In this document: positions 17,264 to 26,664 of the stretch, in pieces
How the letters are laid out: every line of letters begins with the position of its first letter
Numbering within the stretch: position 1 is the stretch's first letter
Assembly (NCBI GenBank): GCA_030625885.1
Contig: DAOUPZ010000003.1
Span: 62,001 to 126,000 of the forward strand
Source: Clostridia bacterium
GTDB lineage: Bacteria > Bacillota > DAOUPZ01
Length of the DNA stretch: 64,000 bases
Direction: 5' to 3'
The notes under the pieces: generated by a model
Databases searched by the model: none
The model's input: the letters and a program-made list of their open reading frames with translations, nothing else
Told to the model about the DNA's origin: nothing
Made by a program: the position numbers and the translations under genes

Positions 17264-19744
17264 TTATCTATTCAAATAGCTTCTTATATATTTTGATGTA
17301 TAACCATCTTTATTTTTTATAACTTCATTAACATTTCCACTAATTACGATGTTTCCACCTTTGATACCACCTTCTAATCCTAAGTCTATTATATATTCTG
17401 AATTAGTTATTACCTCTAATGAGTGTTCAATAACCCAAATAGAATTATGCTTTGATTTAAGTTTATACAACAGCTCAATTATTTTTTCTATATCTCTTGG
17501 GTGTAGTCCTGTTGTAGGTTCATCAAGCATATATAAAATATGCCCATTTTCTGATCTACCAATTTCTTTTGAAAGCTTTATTCTTTGGCATTCACCACCT
17601 GATAGTGTACTTGTCGATTGACCAAGTTTTAAATAACCCAGACCAATTTCCACTAAATTTTCTAACCTGTTTTTTATTTCAGGAACATCGGCAAAGTGTT
17701 CAACATTTTCTTCTATCGTTGTATTCAAAACATCAGAAATATTTTTATCTTTATATTTCACTTCTAAAATTTTATTTTTAAATCTATGACCTTTACATAC
17801 AGGACAAGTTATTTCAACATCATCCAAGAATTGCATATCTAGTGATATGACACCAAGTCCACCACACTTTTCACATCGTCCACCCTTAACATTAAAAGAA
17901 AAATCAGAAGGTTTAAGTTTTCTCTTTTTAGCATCAGCTAAATTCGCATATAGCTCTCGTATATTCGTAAAAACTTCAGTATAAGTTGCCACATTAGAAC
18001 GTGATTGTCTGCCAATCGGTTTTTGGTCAATCATAATAATTTTATCAATATTTTCAAGACCTTTTATACTATCACAATTAGCATTACCATCTACTACGTA
18101 TTTATATATAACATCAAATACTAATGTTGACTTCCCTGAACCTGAAACACCTGTAAAACAAACAAATTCATTAAGTGGAATTTCTACATTAATGTTTTTC
18201 AAATTATGTTCATTTGCATTTATCACTTCAATAAACTCGTTAGATTTGCTTTTTCTTAGTTTAATAATATTGTTATTTTTCAAATATTTTCCTGTCACTG
18301 ATTTCTCATTTTCGATAATTTGTTGAGGTAATCCGCAAGCTACAACCTCTCCACCATATCTTCCTGCAAATGGTCCAAAATCTATCACATAATCACATTC
18401 ATTGATAAAATCTGTATCATGTTCAATAACAAGTATTGTATTTCCTAAATCACGAAGCTTTTTTAATGAAATCAGTAATTTATTCACATCTCTTGGGTGA
18501 AGTCCGGTTGTTGGTTCATCTAAAATATAGAGAACACCAGTCAATCCACTATCTATTATATTAGATAACTTCAATCTTTGAGATTCACCACCCGAAAGAG
18601 TCGAAATAGCTCTATCAATAGATAAATATCCAAGACCGATCTTAATAATATTATTAAGCCGTTTAGTTAAATCTGCAATAACAGATGCTACAACTACTTT
18701 CGCACTTTCACTAATCTTTAAGTTTAAAATCCAAGAAAATAATCTTTCAATATCATAGCTTGCAAGTTCAGTTATCGTAACGTCATTAATTGTAGCATTT
18801 CGACTTTCTTCATTTAATCGTGAACCATTGCAATCTGGGCAAACTCTTTTAATAAAAGAATCTATAACTTTGCTATTTTTAATATTTTTTGTATTGCTTT
18901 CATTTGCTTTTTCTTTCATAAAGGTAGCGACACCTTTGATATATCCATCATTTACTTTTTTAGGTTTTTTGATATTAGGAAATTGTTTTTTGAACGCTTC
19001 GCTATCAATTCCATAATAAAACACTAATTTTTCAAGTTCGTTATAATCCTTTACTTTTTTATTAATATCAAATTCAAATCCATAATGTCTAGCACATTTT
19101 TGAAATACGCTAGCATAATAATCTCCAAATACCTCTTTGTTCCAAAATATAAATGCGCCTTCAGCAATAGTAAGGTTTTCATCAACAACTTTAGTTAGAT
19201 CTATGTCAGTCACAACGCCTGTTCCACCACAAGTTTTACAAGCACCACTAGCTTTATTGAATGAAAAATTTGCCATTGTTAATCTATCTAGTTTTTTCTT
19301 ACAATTAGGACAACTTATCTTTTCTTTATTTAATTCCGTTTTTTCTATATTATTAAAATCTGGTTGAATCCTTTCACCACAATAAGGGCATACCCTTACA
19401 CCTAGTTTTGCATATAAAATTCTTAAATAAGTAAGAATTTCAGTATAAGTTCCAACTGTTGATCGCACGTTTTGACCAATCGCCCTTTGTGAAATACTTA
19501 TAGAAGGCGATAAACCTATTATCTTATCTACATTTGGTTTGTTTAATCCATCAGTCACAAGTCCCATAGATTCCATATACTGACGCTGACATTCCTTTTG
19601 CAATATATCCATAGCCAAAGTTGACTTACCTGAACCACTAGGGCCAGTTATTACAACTAATTTATATTTTGGTATAGAAACATTTATGTTTTTAAGATTG
19701 TGTTCTTTAGCACCTATAATTTCAATAGTATTATTCACTAGCAT
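17264..19744 (-). CDS. Class-II UvrA-like ABC ATPase (UvrA2/DrrC type)
   Basis: 826 residues with two ABC ATPase halves. Walker A VITGPSGSGKSTLAMDIL is at about residue 31 and a second one, FTGVSGSGKSTLVFDVI, near 525. Signatures LSGGESQRLKLS and LSGGECQRIKLS, and CxxC pairs forming three zinc modules (CPYCGERIQ, CKTCGGTGVV, CEKCGGLGVI), complete the picture. It is over 100 residues shorter than housekeeping UvrA, as expected when the UvrB-binding domain is missing. UvrA2 proteins protect against DNA-binding drugs. I start it at the ATG after GGAG; it overlaps the marR stop by 14 bases, so the two are translationally coupled. Confidence 0.85.
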   Translation of the reverse strand: MLVNNTIEIIGAKEHNLKNINVSIPKYKLVVITGPSGSGKSTLAMDILQKECQRQYMESMGLVTDGLNKPNVDKIIGLSPSISISQRAIGQNVRSTVGTYTEILTYLRILYAKLGVRVCPYCGERIQPDFNNIEKTELNKEKISCPNCKKKLDRLTMANFSFNKASGACKTCGGTGVVTDIDLTKVVDENLTIAEGAFIFWNKEVFGDYYASVFQKCARHYGFEFDINKKVKDYNELEKLVFYYGIDSEAFKKQFPNIKKPKKVNDGYIKGVATFMKEKANESNTKNIKNSKVIDSFIKRVCPDCNGSRLNEESRNATINDVTITELASYDIERLFSWILNLKISESAKVVVASVIADLTKRLNNIIKIGLGYLSIDRAISTLSGGESQRLKLSNIIDSGLTGVLYILDEPTTGLHPRDVNKLLISLKKLRDLGNTILVIEHDTDFINECDYVIDFGPFAGRYGGEVVACGLPQQIIENEKSVTGKYLKNNNIIKLRKSKSNEFIEVINANEHNLKNINVEIPLNEFVCFTGVSGSGKSTLVFDVIYKYVVDGNANCDSIKGLENIDKIIMIDQKPIGRQSRSNVATYTEVFTNIRELYANLADAKKRKLKPSDFSFNVKGGRCEKCGGLGVISLDMQFLDDVEITCPVCKGHRFKNKILEVKYKDKNISDVLNTTIEENVEHFADVPEIKNRLENLVEIGLGYLKLGQSTSTLSGGECQRIKLSKEIGRSENGHILYMLDEPTTGLHPRDIEKIIELLYKLKSKHNSIWVIEHSLEVITNSEYIIDLGLEGGIKGGNIVISGNVNEVIKNKDGYTSKYIRSYLNR

Positions 19745-20156
19745 CAACTCCATTCACATAGTCAGCCATAAAGTCTAATATTTCTTTAAAAACCTCTTTT
19801 TTTTCTTCGGAAAATTTTTTGTCAACCGCATCAAGTACCGTTGCCATTTTTGGTTCTTTTAATATTTCTTTAACTTCACGTGATAATGAAATATAAAATC
19901 TCCTCTTGTCTTCACTTGATTGGGTTTTAACGATCATTCCTAACTTTTCTAAGTCATTTACTTTTTGCGTTATTGCAGGTCTAGACATCTTTAATTTATT
20001 TGCTAATTCACTAGCAGTTATTTTTTCTGTATGAGAAATAATATATAGATGAAGTATATTGATATATGTTAATTTCTCACCATATTCACTATCTCTTATT
20101 AAATTAAATTCATCCATATCCGCAGCTTTCATAAATTCTACAAATGATTTTTTCAT
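19731..20156 (-). CDS. MarR-family transcriptional regulator
   Basis: 141 residues from the ATG 7 bases after AAGGAGT; the longer frame reaches into the promoter and is rejected. The winged-helix domain is clear: EKITASELANKLKMSRPAITQKVNDLEKLGMI, then the wing SSEDKRRFYISLS. Its gene overlaps uvrA2, so it most likely represses itself and uvrA2 and releases DNA when a drug-like ligand binds. Two matching operators flank its promoter (20170-20236). Confidence 0.85.
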   Translation of the reverse strand: MKKSFVEFMKAADMDEFNLIRDSEYGEKLTYINILHLYIISHTEKITASELANKLKMSRPAITQKVNDLEKLGMIVKTQSSEDKRRFYISLSREVKEILKEPKMATVLDAVDKKFSEEKKEVFKEILDFMADYVNGVDASE

Positions 20157-20169
20157 ACGCGCACTCCTT

Positions 20170-20236
20170 AGTTTCATTTTTGAAACTATTTTAACACGTT
20201 TTTGAAAACATATCAATTGTTTTCAATTTTGAAACT
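20170..20236 (-). promoter_or_regulatory. marR-uvrA2 promoter with two operators
   Basis: On the minus strand: -35 TTGATA (20211-20216), 17-base spacer, -10 TAAAAT (20188-20193). A perfect palindrome AGTTTCA-AAAA-TGAAACT (20170-20187) lies directly after the -10. A near copy, AGTTTCAAAATTGAAAAC (20219-20236), lies just upstream of the -35. Such paired sites are typical of MarR autorepression; that the MarR here binds them is inference. Confidence 0.7.
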
Positions 20237-20338
20237 ATATATTATTAATTGAATAATATATGTAAAGTTATCTTTCTTTAATTTCTTTAGCGCTTGTATC
20301 TTTTAATTATATGATTTTCATTTTATAGATGTTGTCAG

Positions 20339-20474
20339 AAAACCCGAAATTCATTAATTAATGAACTTCGGGTTTTATCTATTATAGCTTTAGCATGTGA
20401 AGTTGCTCGCATCCTTCGCATGCTGAAGCTATAATATAAAAATCAGTTCGTCGGAAATAGCGACAAACTGATTT
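20339..20474. other. Three consecutive hairpins between marR and yjdM
   Basis: Hairpin 1, AAAACCCGAA..TTCGGGTTTT (20339-20376), has the form of a bidirectional terminator. Hairpin 2 pairs TATAGCTT.AGCATG with CATGCT.AAGCTATA (20383-20433). Hairpin 3 pairs AATCAGTT.GTCG with CGAC.AACTGATT (20441-20473). The first may terminate yjdM on the minus strand; the others are unexplained. From 20477 to 20623 I see only a 27-codon remnant-like frame on the minus strand without an RBS. Confidence 0.55.
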
Positions 20475-20623
20475 ATTTCTATGTTGAATATGATTTTTAA
20501 CACCTAAGATTATTGTTTCCACAGATTGGTTCTCCATGTGTACAGTTCACCATATCCATGTAATGGCGTTTTTTATAGATAAACTAACAGCTACTACTTA
20601 AATAATGGTTCTGCGCCAGTCAT

Positions 20624-20965
20624 TTATGCCTTTTTAACAAATTCTGATTTTAATTTCATGGCTCCAAAGCCATCAATTTTGCAATCAATATTATGATCTC
20701 CATCAACCAAACGTATATTTTTTACTTTTGTACCTGCTTTTAAGGATGATGAACTTCCTTTTACTTTAAGGTCTTTGATTACTGTTATAGAGTCACCATC
20801 GTTTAAGATATTTCCATTTGCATCTTTGATAATTATTTTATCGTCATCATTTTCGGTTTCTAATTCTGAAGTCCACTCATGACCACATTCTGGGCAAATA
20901 AAAAGACTGCCATCTTCATAAGTGTATTCTGAATTACATTTTGGGCAATTTGGCAAATCAAACAT
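20624..20965 (-). CDS. yjdM: YjdM/PhnA-like zinc-ribbon protein
   Basis: 113 residues from the ATG after ATGGAGGAAATGAAATT; the longer frame is discarded because it starts inside the upstream terminator. An N-terminal zinc ribbon ([10 protein letters not shown] .. [11 protein letters not shown], four cysteines) is followed by the PhnA-type domain with [20 protein letters not shown] and a terminal KLKSEFVKK. The family was named from phosphonate loci but has no proven role there. Monocistronic. Confidence 0.85.
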   Translation of the reverse strand: MFDLPNCPKCNSEYTYEDGSLFICPECGHEWTSELETENDDDKIIIKDANGNILNDGDSITVIKDLKVKGSSSSLKAGTKVKNIRLVDGDHNIDCKIDGFGAMKLKSEFVKKA

Positions 20966-21005
20966 AATTTCATTTCCTCCATTCGATATTGTTAATTGTA
21001 ATATA

Positions 21006-21051
21006 TAAGGAACTCCCTTTCTACAACTTTCATAATATAGGGAGTTCCTTA
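21006..21051 (-). terminator. Terminator downstream of the antiporter gene
   Basis: TAAGGAACTCCC / GGGAGTTCCTTA, perfect 12-base arms around a 22-base loop, 85 bases past the antiporter stop on the minus strand and before the yjdM start. Confidence 0.6.
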
Positions 21052-21136
21052 TAGACTTATATACTATCACAGCTTTCTCATATTGACAAATCTTCCTTCA
21101 TGCTCTCTTTTTAAATAGGTTTGTTCTGTTACATGA

Positions 21137-22423
21137 TTATCCTGAGATACCTTTATATAAATCCATAAATTGATCATAAATTTTTTTGATTTTTTTCTCT
21201 GATCTTTGTTTGTTTTTCAATAAAATTTGATCTGCTTTTTCAGTTATATTGATTAATCTGCTATTATTATAACTCATTTTTAATAATAGTGGTGTGATGA
21301 AAGTAGTTACAACTGTCATGATAATCATTAATAAAAATATTTCGTGTGTAATAATCCCCATCTTTAAACCAAAAGAACAAACAAGTAATGCAATTTCTCC
21401 TCTGGATACCATCCCAAAACCTACACGTAACGACTCTAAAACGGTAAACTGACTATAATAAACGCCAATTCCTGATCCCATAATTTTAGAAACAATCGCA
21501 ACGATGATAATAATTACTGCATACTCTACAAATTGACTATTAATCGTCACCTTTTGAACCTGCATTCCTACATGAACAAAAAATATGGGAACGAAAAAAG
21601 CATTTGACATCATTGAAATATTTTTATCTAATTGATGTGCAAACCTACTTTTTGCAAAACAGATTCCCGCAATAAAAGCGCCAGTAATGGTAGCCACCTC
21701 TCCCATAAACTTTCCTGCAAGCAGAGCATAATAAAAACACAGTATTAATGCTATAGAGGTAACCGAATGATGATGAACATGATGGTGCAAACGTTTAACC
21801 ATTTGAGGTAAAACTTTTTTTCCAACAAATATTGCCCCAATGAAAAACAGAACCATTTTGGCTACTGTAAAAAATACATCCATTTTTCCTGCATCATGAC
21901 CGGCATTGTAAAGGCTTAAAATTATAGATAGTAGACAAATGCTAAAAATATCATCTACTAATGCTGCTCCCAGAATCGTTTTCCCTTCTTTTGTGCGCAG
22001 GCAGCCTAAGTTAGCTAATGTTTGCCCGGAGATTGATACACTGGTTGCCGTAAGCAGTACACCGATAAACAAACTGACATAAATATCGAAAGCAAAAATA
22101 TAATGGGCAGTAGTAAAACCAAAAATAAATGAAACCAAAACCCCACCCATTCCCCCCAACATCGCATGAATTCCCACTTTTTTAATTTCTGTAACGTTCG
22201 TTTCCATGCCAATAAAAAACATCATTAAGATAATCCCCATTTCTGCTGTTAAAGAAATGATTTCATGGTCATGTATTATTCCAAACCCTGCTGGACCGAA
22301 AATAATACCACTTAACATATGCGCCAATACAAGGGGGAATCCTAATCGCGCACTAATGGCTCCGCTGAGGCAATCTTTGACAAGGATATTAACCAGTACA
22401 ATAAGCAAAGGGACAATTTCCAT
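21137..22423 (-). CDS. Cation:proton antiporter (CPA2/KefB type)
   Basis: 428 residues with about 12 hydrophobic helices, and the monovalent cation:proton antiporter-2 pattern: LPLVLAHMLSGIIFGPAGFG-like start, TATSVSISGQTLANLG, GAALVDDIFSICLLSII (the conserved acidic pair), and SRGEIALLVCSFGLKMGII near the end. A basic 35-residue cytoplasmic tail follows. There is no TrkA-N or UspA domain, so it is a short NapA/KefB-like exchanger for Na+ or K+. RBS AAAGGGGAGATAAG. Monocistronic. Confidence 0.85.
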   Translation of the reverse strand: MEIVPLLIVLVNILVKDCLSGAISARLGFPLVLAHMLSGIIFGPAGFGIIHDHEIISLTAEMGIILMMFFIGMETNVTEIKKVGIHAMLGGMGGVLVSFIFGFTTAHYIFAFDIYVSLFIGVLLTATSVSISGQTLANLGCLRTKEGKTILGAALVDDIFSICLLSIILSLYNAGHDAGKMDVFFTVAKMVLFFIGAIFVGKKVLPQMVKRLHHHVHHHSVTSIALILCFYYALLAGKFMGEVATITGAFIAGICFAKSRFAHQLDKNISMMSNAFFVPIFFVHVGMQVQKVTINSQFVEYAVIIIIVAIVSKIMGSGIGVYYSQFTVLESLRVGFGMVSRGEIALLVCSFGLKMGIITHEIFLLMIIMTVVTTFITPLLLKMSYNNSRLINITEKADQILLKNKQRSEKKIKKIYDQFMDLYKGISG

Positions 22424-22622
22424 CTTATCTCCCCTTTCACTATAAATTGGACTTATATTATAAAAGAAAATTCTTTTTATTAATCCTTAAATACTTTCAG
22501 TGTTCTACTTATCATTCTTCTTAATACTACATTTTTACCCATTGTCTTACAAGAGAAAACATAAAATTTAATTTTAGTCAAAAATTAGGAAGGCAAATTG
22601 AGAATCGTCCCCACTTGCTAAA

Positions 22623-22658
22623 AAAGACCTTGCGTGTTTAGGAACTCGCAAAGTCTTT
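22623..22658 (-). terminator. Terminator after tRNA-Pro
   Basis: AAAGAC.TTGCG / CGCAA.GTCTTT with a 12-base loop, 20 bases past the tRNA 3' end on the minus strand, followed by Ts. Confidence 0.6.
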
Positions 22659-22678
22659 AACTCACATTTTTATATAAT

Positions 22679-22755
22679 TGGTCGGGATGGTGAGACTTGA
22701 ACTCACGGCCTCACGCCCCCCAGACGTGCGCGCTAGCCGACTGCGCCACATCCCG
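22679..22755 (-). tRNA. tRNA-Pro (GGG anticodon)
   Basis: Acceptor CGGGATG/CATCCCG, discriminator A and encoded CCA. D stem GCGC/GCGC, anticodon stem CACGT/GCGTG with loop CTGGGGG (anticodon GGG), T arm GTGAG-TTCAAGT-CTCAC. 77 bases with CCA. It lies 40 bases downstream of thrB in the same direction and may be co-transcribed with it. Confidence 0.95.
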
Positions 22756-22796
22756 ACAAAGAATATCATATCATAATTTCAAAATAAATTCAAGGA

Positions 22797-23693
22797 TTAA
22801 TCCGCTTTTTCAACACCTTTTTGGCTAAAATCTAAGGTTTTTGTAACAGATTTTACACCAAACGATTCGAAGGATCTTTGCATTGCTTTTTCTATTTTTT
22901 CAAAGTTCTCTGCAGCAAATGCAATTAACGTTGGGCCGGCACCACTCATTGCCGTTCCAATGGCACCATTCTCTTTAGCAGCAGCTAGTGTTTCCCAGAA
23001 CCCTGGAATTAAAGTACTGCGATAGGGTTGATGAATTTTATCCACCATGGCAATTTCAAACAACGATAAATCTTGTTGTGCAATAGCTGAGACAAGCAAT
23101 GCTACCCGATTGACATTAAATGCGGCATCTTTCATGGGTATCGTATGGGGGATAACTTGTCTGGAATCTTCTGTAGAAAGGAAAAAGTCCGGAATTGCCA
23201 CGACTGCCTTTAATCCTTTAGGAATTGCAAATTGCTTTGCATATACGTTTTTACCAGCAATTGCCGAAACTGTAAATCCGCCATAAAAAGCAGGTACGAC
23301 ATTATCAGGATGGCCTTCTAATTCTGTGGCTAAATCAACCATTTCTTCTAATGATAAAACGCTTCCTGCCAATTCATTGGCTGCAAAGATACCGCCAACG
23401 ATGGCACTGGAGCTGCTTCCAAGACCTCGTGCCATGGGTATATGGTTTTCCAATAGAATCCGTAATCCGCGTGGTTTATAATTTGCTTTATCAAATGTTA
23501 TAAAAGAAGCCTGATACAATAAATTTTTCTCATCTCTGCTAAGGTTATTTGCGCCTTCCCCTACTATATTAATTTTTAATCCCTGCTCTATTTCTTCCAT
23601 CGTTACATGATTATATAAAGCTAATGCTGCACCTAGAGTATCAAATCCGGGACCAAGATTGGCCGTTGTAGCAGGAACTTTTATTTTAACCAT
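22797..23693 (-). CDS. thrB: Homoserine kinase
   Basis: 298 residues of the GHMP kinase family: N-terminal VPATTANLGPGFDTLGAALA, ATP-binding PMARGLGSSSSAIVGG near residue 90, and C-terminal GTAMSGAGPTLIAFA. It phosphorylates homoserine for threonine synthesis. I choose the ATG 8 bases after AAGGAG; GTG and ATG codons just upstream are too close to the RBS. It follows thrC by 50 bases and precedes tRNA-Pro, so thrC-thrB form an operon. Confidence 0.93.
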   Translation of the reverse strand: MVKIKVPATTANLGPGFDTLGAALALYNHVTMEEIEQGLKINIVGEGANNLSRDEKNLLYQASFITFDKANYKPRGLRILLENHIPMARGLGSSSSAIVGGIFAANELAGSVLSLEEMVDLATELEGHPDNVVPAFYGGFTVSAIAGKNVYAKQFAIPKGLKAVVAIPDFFLSTEDSRQVIPHTIPMKDAAFNVNRVALLVSAIAQQDLSLFEIAMVDKIHQPYRSTLIPGFWETLAAAKENGAIGTAMSGAGPTLIAFAAENFEKIEKAMQRSFESFGVKSVTKTLDFSQKGVEKAD

Positions 23694-23742
23694 TACCATC
23701 ACTCCTTGAATCTCCGTCGTATCTTTGGCTTGTTATTTTCTT

Positions 23743-25233
23743 TCATATGCCTAATATTTCTGCAACTTTTGTTTTCATCTCATCTTTTTCGCAAACTGTT
23801 TTGTGAAGGATCGGTCGTTTATCAATGTCTTTAATTCTATTAGGCACTTCATCATGGATTAAACGAGCCATTAGTTCCAGTAATTCAAAATCACTAAACT
23901 TATCATATTGTTCATCAATGGCTTTCATCACACTGCGTGTAAATTTAAACGGACTGGCAGTGGAAGCAATCACAGTCTTAGTATGGTCATTTTCTTGTAC
24001 AACATACTTTTTATAAACAGAATGAGCAACTGCTGTATGGGTATCAATCAGGTAATCCGTTTTATCAAATATTTCTTTAATGGCTTCAAAGGTTTCGGTT
24101 TCTGAGGCAAAACCACCCTTAAAATCATTTAATTTTTCTTTCATTTGAGATGTTATTTCGTAACAGCCTTCTTTCTTTAATAATGCCATCATTTCTTTTA
24201 TTTCATTCGTATTGCCCCCACTCAAAGTATAGAGCAGTCGTTCTAAATTACTAGAAATTAAAATATCCATTGAAGGCGAAGAAGTCAGTACAAATTCTCT
24301 TTGTTTATCATAAATCCCGCTATTTATAAAATCATAAAGTACTTTGTTTTCATTAGAAGCACAAATTAATTTATTAATTGGTAATCCCATGTGTTTTGCA
24401 TAATAACCTGCTAAAATATTACCAAAATTACCCGTTGGCACAACGACATTTATTGTTTCGCCTGTTTTAATTTCTACTTGACGAAGCATGGTCAAGTAGG
24501 CATAAAAATAGTAAACAATTTGAGGGATAAGTCTTCCGATATTTATTGAATTTGCTGAAGAAAACATATAATTATTATTCTTAAGCTGGTTAATAAAATT
24601 ACTGTCAGTAAATATTTCTTTTACACCGTTTTGAGCATCATCAAAATTTCCTTCAATACCAATGACATAAGAATTATCACCTGTTTGTGTGATCATCTGT
24701 CTTTTTTGAACCTCACTTACACCATGTTCTGGGAAAAATACGATTATTTTTATCCCCTCTACGTTTGCAAAGCCTTCAAGCGCCGCTTTACCTGTATCAC
24801 CTGATGTAGCGGTAAGAATGACAATTTCTTTATGATTATTTAATTTCTTAGCTGCCGTTTTTAATAGGTGAGGTAGTATAGATAAAGCCATATCTTTAAA
24901 AGCCAGCGTAGGACCATGATACAGCTCTAGGAAATACGCGCCTTCTTTCTTTGCAAGTGGGGCAATTACTTTTGTATCAAATTTATCATCATAGGCTTGC
25001 TCTATACACTCACGCAATTCTTCTTCTGAAAAATCAGTTAAAAACGATTTCATGATGCAATATGCCAGTTCTTTATAGTTCATATCCTTAAGTTCTTCTA
25101 ATGATTGACTAATTTTAGGTAAAGCACCTGGTACAAAAAGGCCCCCGTCTTCAGCAATTCCTTGCAAAATTGCTTCTGCAGAGGATAGCTTTTTTTCACT
25201 TCCGCGTGTACTTATATAGAAGATTTCTTCCAT
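23743..25233 (-). CDS. thrC: Threonine synthase
   Basis: 496 residues, the long ThrC class. PLP-lysine motif HGPTLAFKDMALSILPHLL lies near residue 105-123, the phosphate-binding loop ATSGDTGKAALEGF near 145, and NFGNILAGYYAKHMGLP near 255. It converts O-phosphohomoserine to threonine. Start: the ATG 6 bases after AAGGAGTG, three codons inside the longest frame. It precedes thrB in the same direction. The terminator at 25321 separates it from apgM. Confidence 0.93.
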   Translation of the reverse strand: MEEIFYISTRGSEKKLSSAEAILQGIAEDGGLFVPGALPKISQSLEELKDMNYKELAYCIMKSFLTDFSEEELRECIEQAYDDKFDTKVIAPLAKKEGAYFLELYHGPTLAFKDMALSILPHLLKTAAKKLNNHKEIVILTATSGDTGKAALEGFANVEGIKIIVFFPEHGVSEVQKRQMITQTGDNSYVIGIEGNFDDAQNGVKEIFTDSNFINQLKNNNYMFSSANSINIGRLIPQIVYYFYAYLTMLRQVEIKTGETINVVVPTGNFGNILAGYYAKHMGLPINKLICASNENKVLYDFINSGIYDKQREFVLTSSPSMDILISSNLERLLYTLSGGNTNEIKEMMALLKKEGCYEITSQMKEKLNDFKGGFASETETFEAIKEIFDKTDYLIDTHTAVAHSVYKKYVVQENDHTKTVIASTASPFKFTRSVMKAIDEQYDKFSDFELLELMARLIHDEVPNRIKDIDKRPILHKTVCEKDEMKTKVAEILGI

Positions 25234-25320
25234 ATGAATCACTCCTTGCTTGTATTTTTTTATTATGCTTTTATAATGTATTTTATCCCAAAATATGAGT
25301 TAGTCCTTATAGAGAAGTTA

Positions 25321-25344
25321 AAAGACATCCTTAAGGATGTCTTT
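25321..25344 (-). terminator. Palindromic terminator after apgM
   Basis: AAAGACATCCTT / AAGGATGTCTTT, a perfect 24-base palindrome ending 3 bases from the apgM stop codon. Confidence 0.75.
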
Positions 25345-25347
25345 TTC

Positions 25348-26559
25348 TTAAGCTTTAAGAAAATAATCCATTAACTTATACCCTTCGGCAACAAATATTC
25401 CTGTTTTTTCAGCAGAAAATTCATCATATGCCTGTAACGGGTTTTCCTGTAAGTTATTGCTGTCATAAACCAAAAATGGAACCGGTTCATTAGTATGTGT
25501 CCTTAAACTGAGTGGGGTAGGGTGATCGGGTAATATCATAATTTTATATTCCTCATCCATCTCATCTAATGCAGTTTTTATCACTTTAACGATTTGCTGA
25601 TCAATTATTTCTATTGCCTTTACTTTGTTTTCTATTTCATAACGATGACCACATTCGTCAGGCGCCTCAATATGTACATATACAAAATCTTGTCCACTTT
25701 TTAATTCCTTGATCGCTGCCTCAGCTTTTCCGATAAAGTTTGTATCAATATTTCCAGTAGTACCTTCAACATCAATAGATTTTAAACCGGCAGCAAGACC
25801 TATTCCTTTAATTAAGTCAACTGCTGAAATAACAGAACCATTGAGCTGATACTTATCAAAGAAATTAGACAATATTGGTTTTTTGCCTTCCCCCCAGATC
25901 CAGATCGAATTGGCAGGGTTGAGCCCTCTGGCAATACGTTTTTTATTAACTGGATGATCTTTTAAAATCTCGTAACTTTTTTGCATCATTTCCAGAATGA
26001 TATTACTTTGGTCTCCTTTGGGTAGATAATCCCCAATTCCCTTTCCGGTAATATCATGGGGCGGTGTTAGAGTAAATGGATAGGGACCATTATCCCATAA
26101 CATTAAATGACGATAGAAAATACCAGGGTAGAACTTAATAAAATCTGTTTGGAGGTATTTATTAACTGATTCAATAATTTCTTTAGCTTCTTCAGATGAT
26201 ATTTCATCGGAGCTATAGTCAATCATGGTTTTTTCAGAAAAGTTTTCCTCGTCTGACAGGGTTACTAAATTACATCGAAAGGTAATATCCGTTTCAGATA
26301 GTTCTACACCCATACTGACGGCTTCGAGAGGTGAACGGCCTGTATAATATTTGTGAGGATCATAACCCATAACAGAAAGGTTGGCTGTATCACTTCCCGG
26401 AGGCATGTCATCTGGGACTGTTTTCACCTTGCCTATTTCACCATGTTCAGCCAAAAAATCAATTGTAGGAATATTTGCATATTGAAGAGGTGTTTTGTTA
26501 TTCAATTGCTCTATAGGATAATCTGCCATACCATCTGTTAATATAACAACATATTTCAT
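25348..26559 (-). CDS. apgM: Cofactor-independent phosphoglycerate mutase, archaeal (ApgM) type
   Basis: 403 residues. It starts KYVVILTDGMADYPIEQLNN, then DDMPPGSDTANLSVMGYDP with the serine that carries phosphate (near residue 58-62), and ends with metal-binding VHIEAPDECGHRYE and ILPDHPTPLSLRTHTNEPVP. It interconverts 3- and 2-phosphoglycerate. In many Clostridia a copy sits beside hom and thr genes, where it is often annotated as homoserine-kinase-related; here a genuine thrB is also present. RBS AAGGAGCG. It follows hom after a terminator, so it probably has its own promoter. Confidence 0.9.
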   Translation of the reverse strand: MKYVVILTDGMADYPIEQLNNKTPLQYANIPTIDFLAEHGEIGKVKTVPDDMPPGSDTANLSVMGYDPHKYYTGRSPLEAVSMGVELSETDITFRCNLVTLSDEENFSEKTMIDYSSDEISSEEAKEIIESVNKYLQTDFIKFYPGIFYRHLMLWDNGPYPFTLTPPHDITGKGIGDYLPKGDQSNIILEMMQKSYEILKDHPVNKKRIARGLNPANSIWIWGEGKKPILSNFFDKYQLNGSVISAVDLIKGIGLAAGLKSIDVEGTTGNIDTNFIGKAEAAIKELKSGQDFVYVHIEAPDECGHRYEIENKVKAIEIIDQQIVKVIKTALDEMDEEYKIMILPDHPTPLSLRTHTNEPVPFLVYDSNNLQENPLQAYDEFSAEKTGIFVAEGYKLMDYFLKA

Positions 26560-26631
26560 TATAACACGCTCCTTTTAAGTCTTGACTTGAAAGTAGAAAA
26601 AAATATATAAGTTAAACCAGTGGAATCAGTC

Positions 26632-26664
26632 GTTAATAAAGGCGGCAAAGCCGTCTTTATTAAC
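26632..26664 (-). terminator. Terminator overlapping the hom stop codon
   Basis: GTTAATAAAGGCGGC / GCCGTCTTTATTAAC with a 3-base loop and one mismatch. The upstream arm on the minus strand contains the hom TAA (26660-26662), so the stop codon is part of the stem. Confidence 0.75.

Noticed and set aside
20500-20600. Small cysteine-containing minus-strand frame (MDMVNCTHGEPICGN..)
   Set aside because: About 27 codons, no RBS, upstream stop close by. Too short to separate from a remnant or chance.
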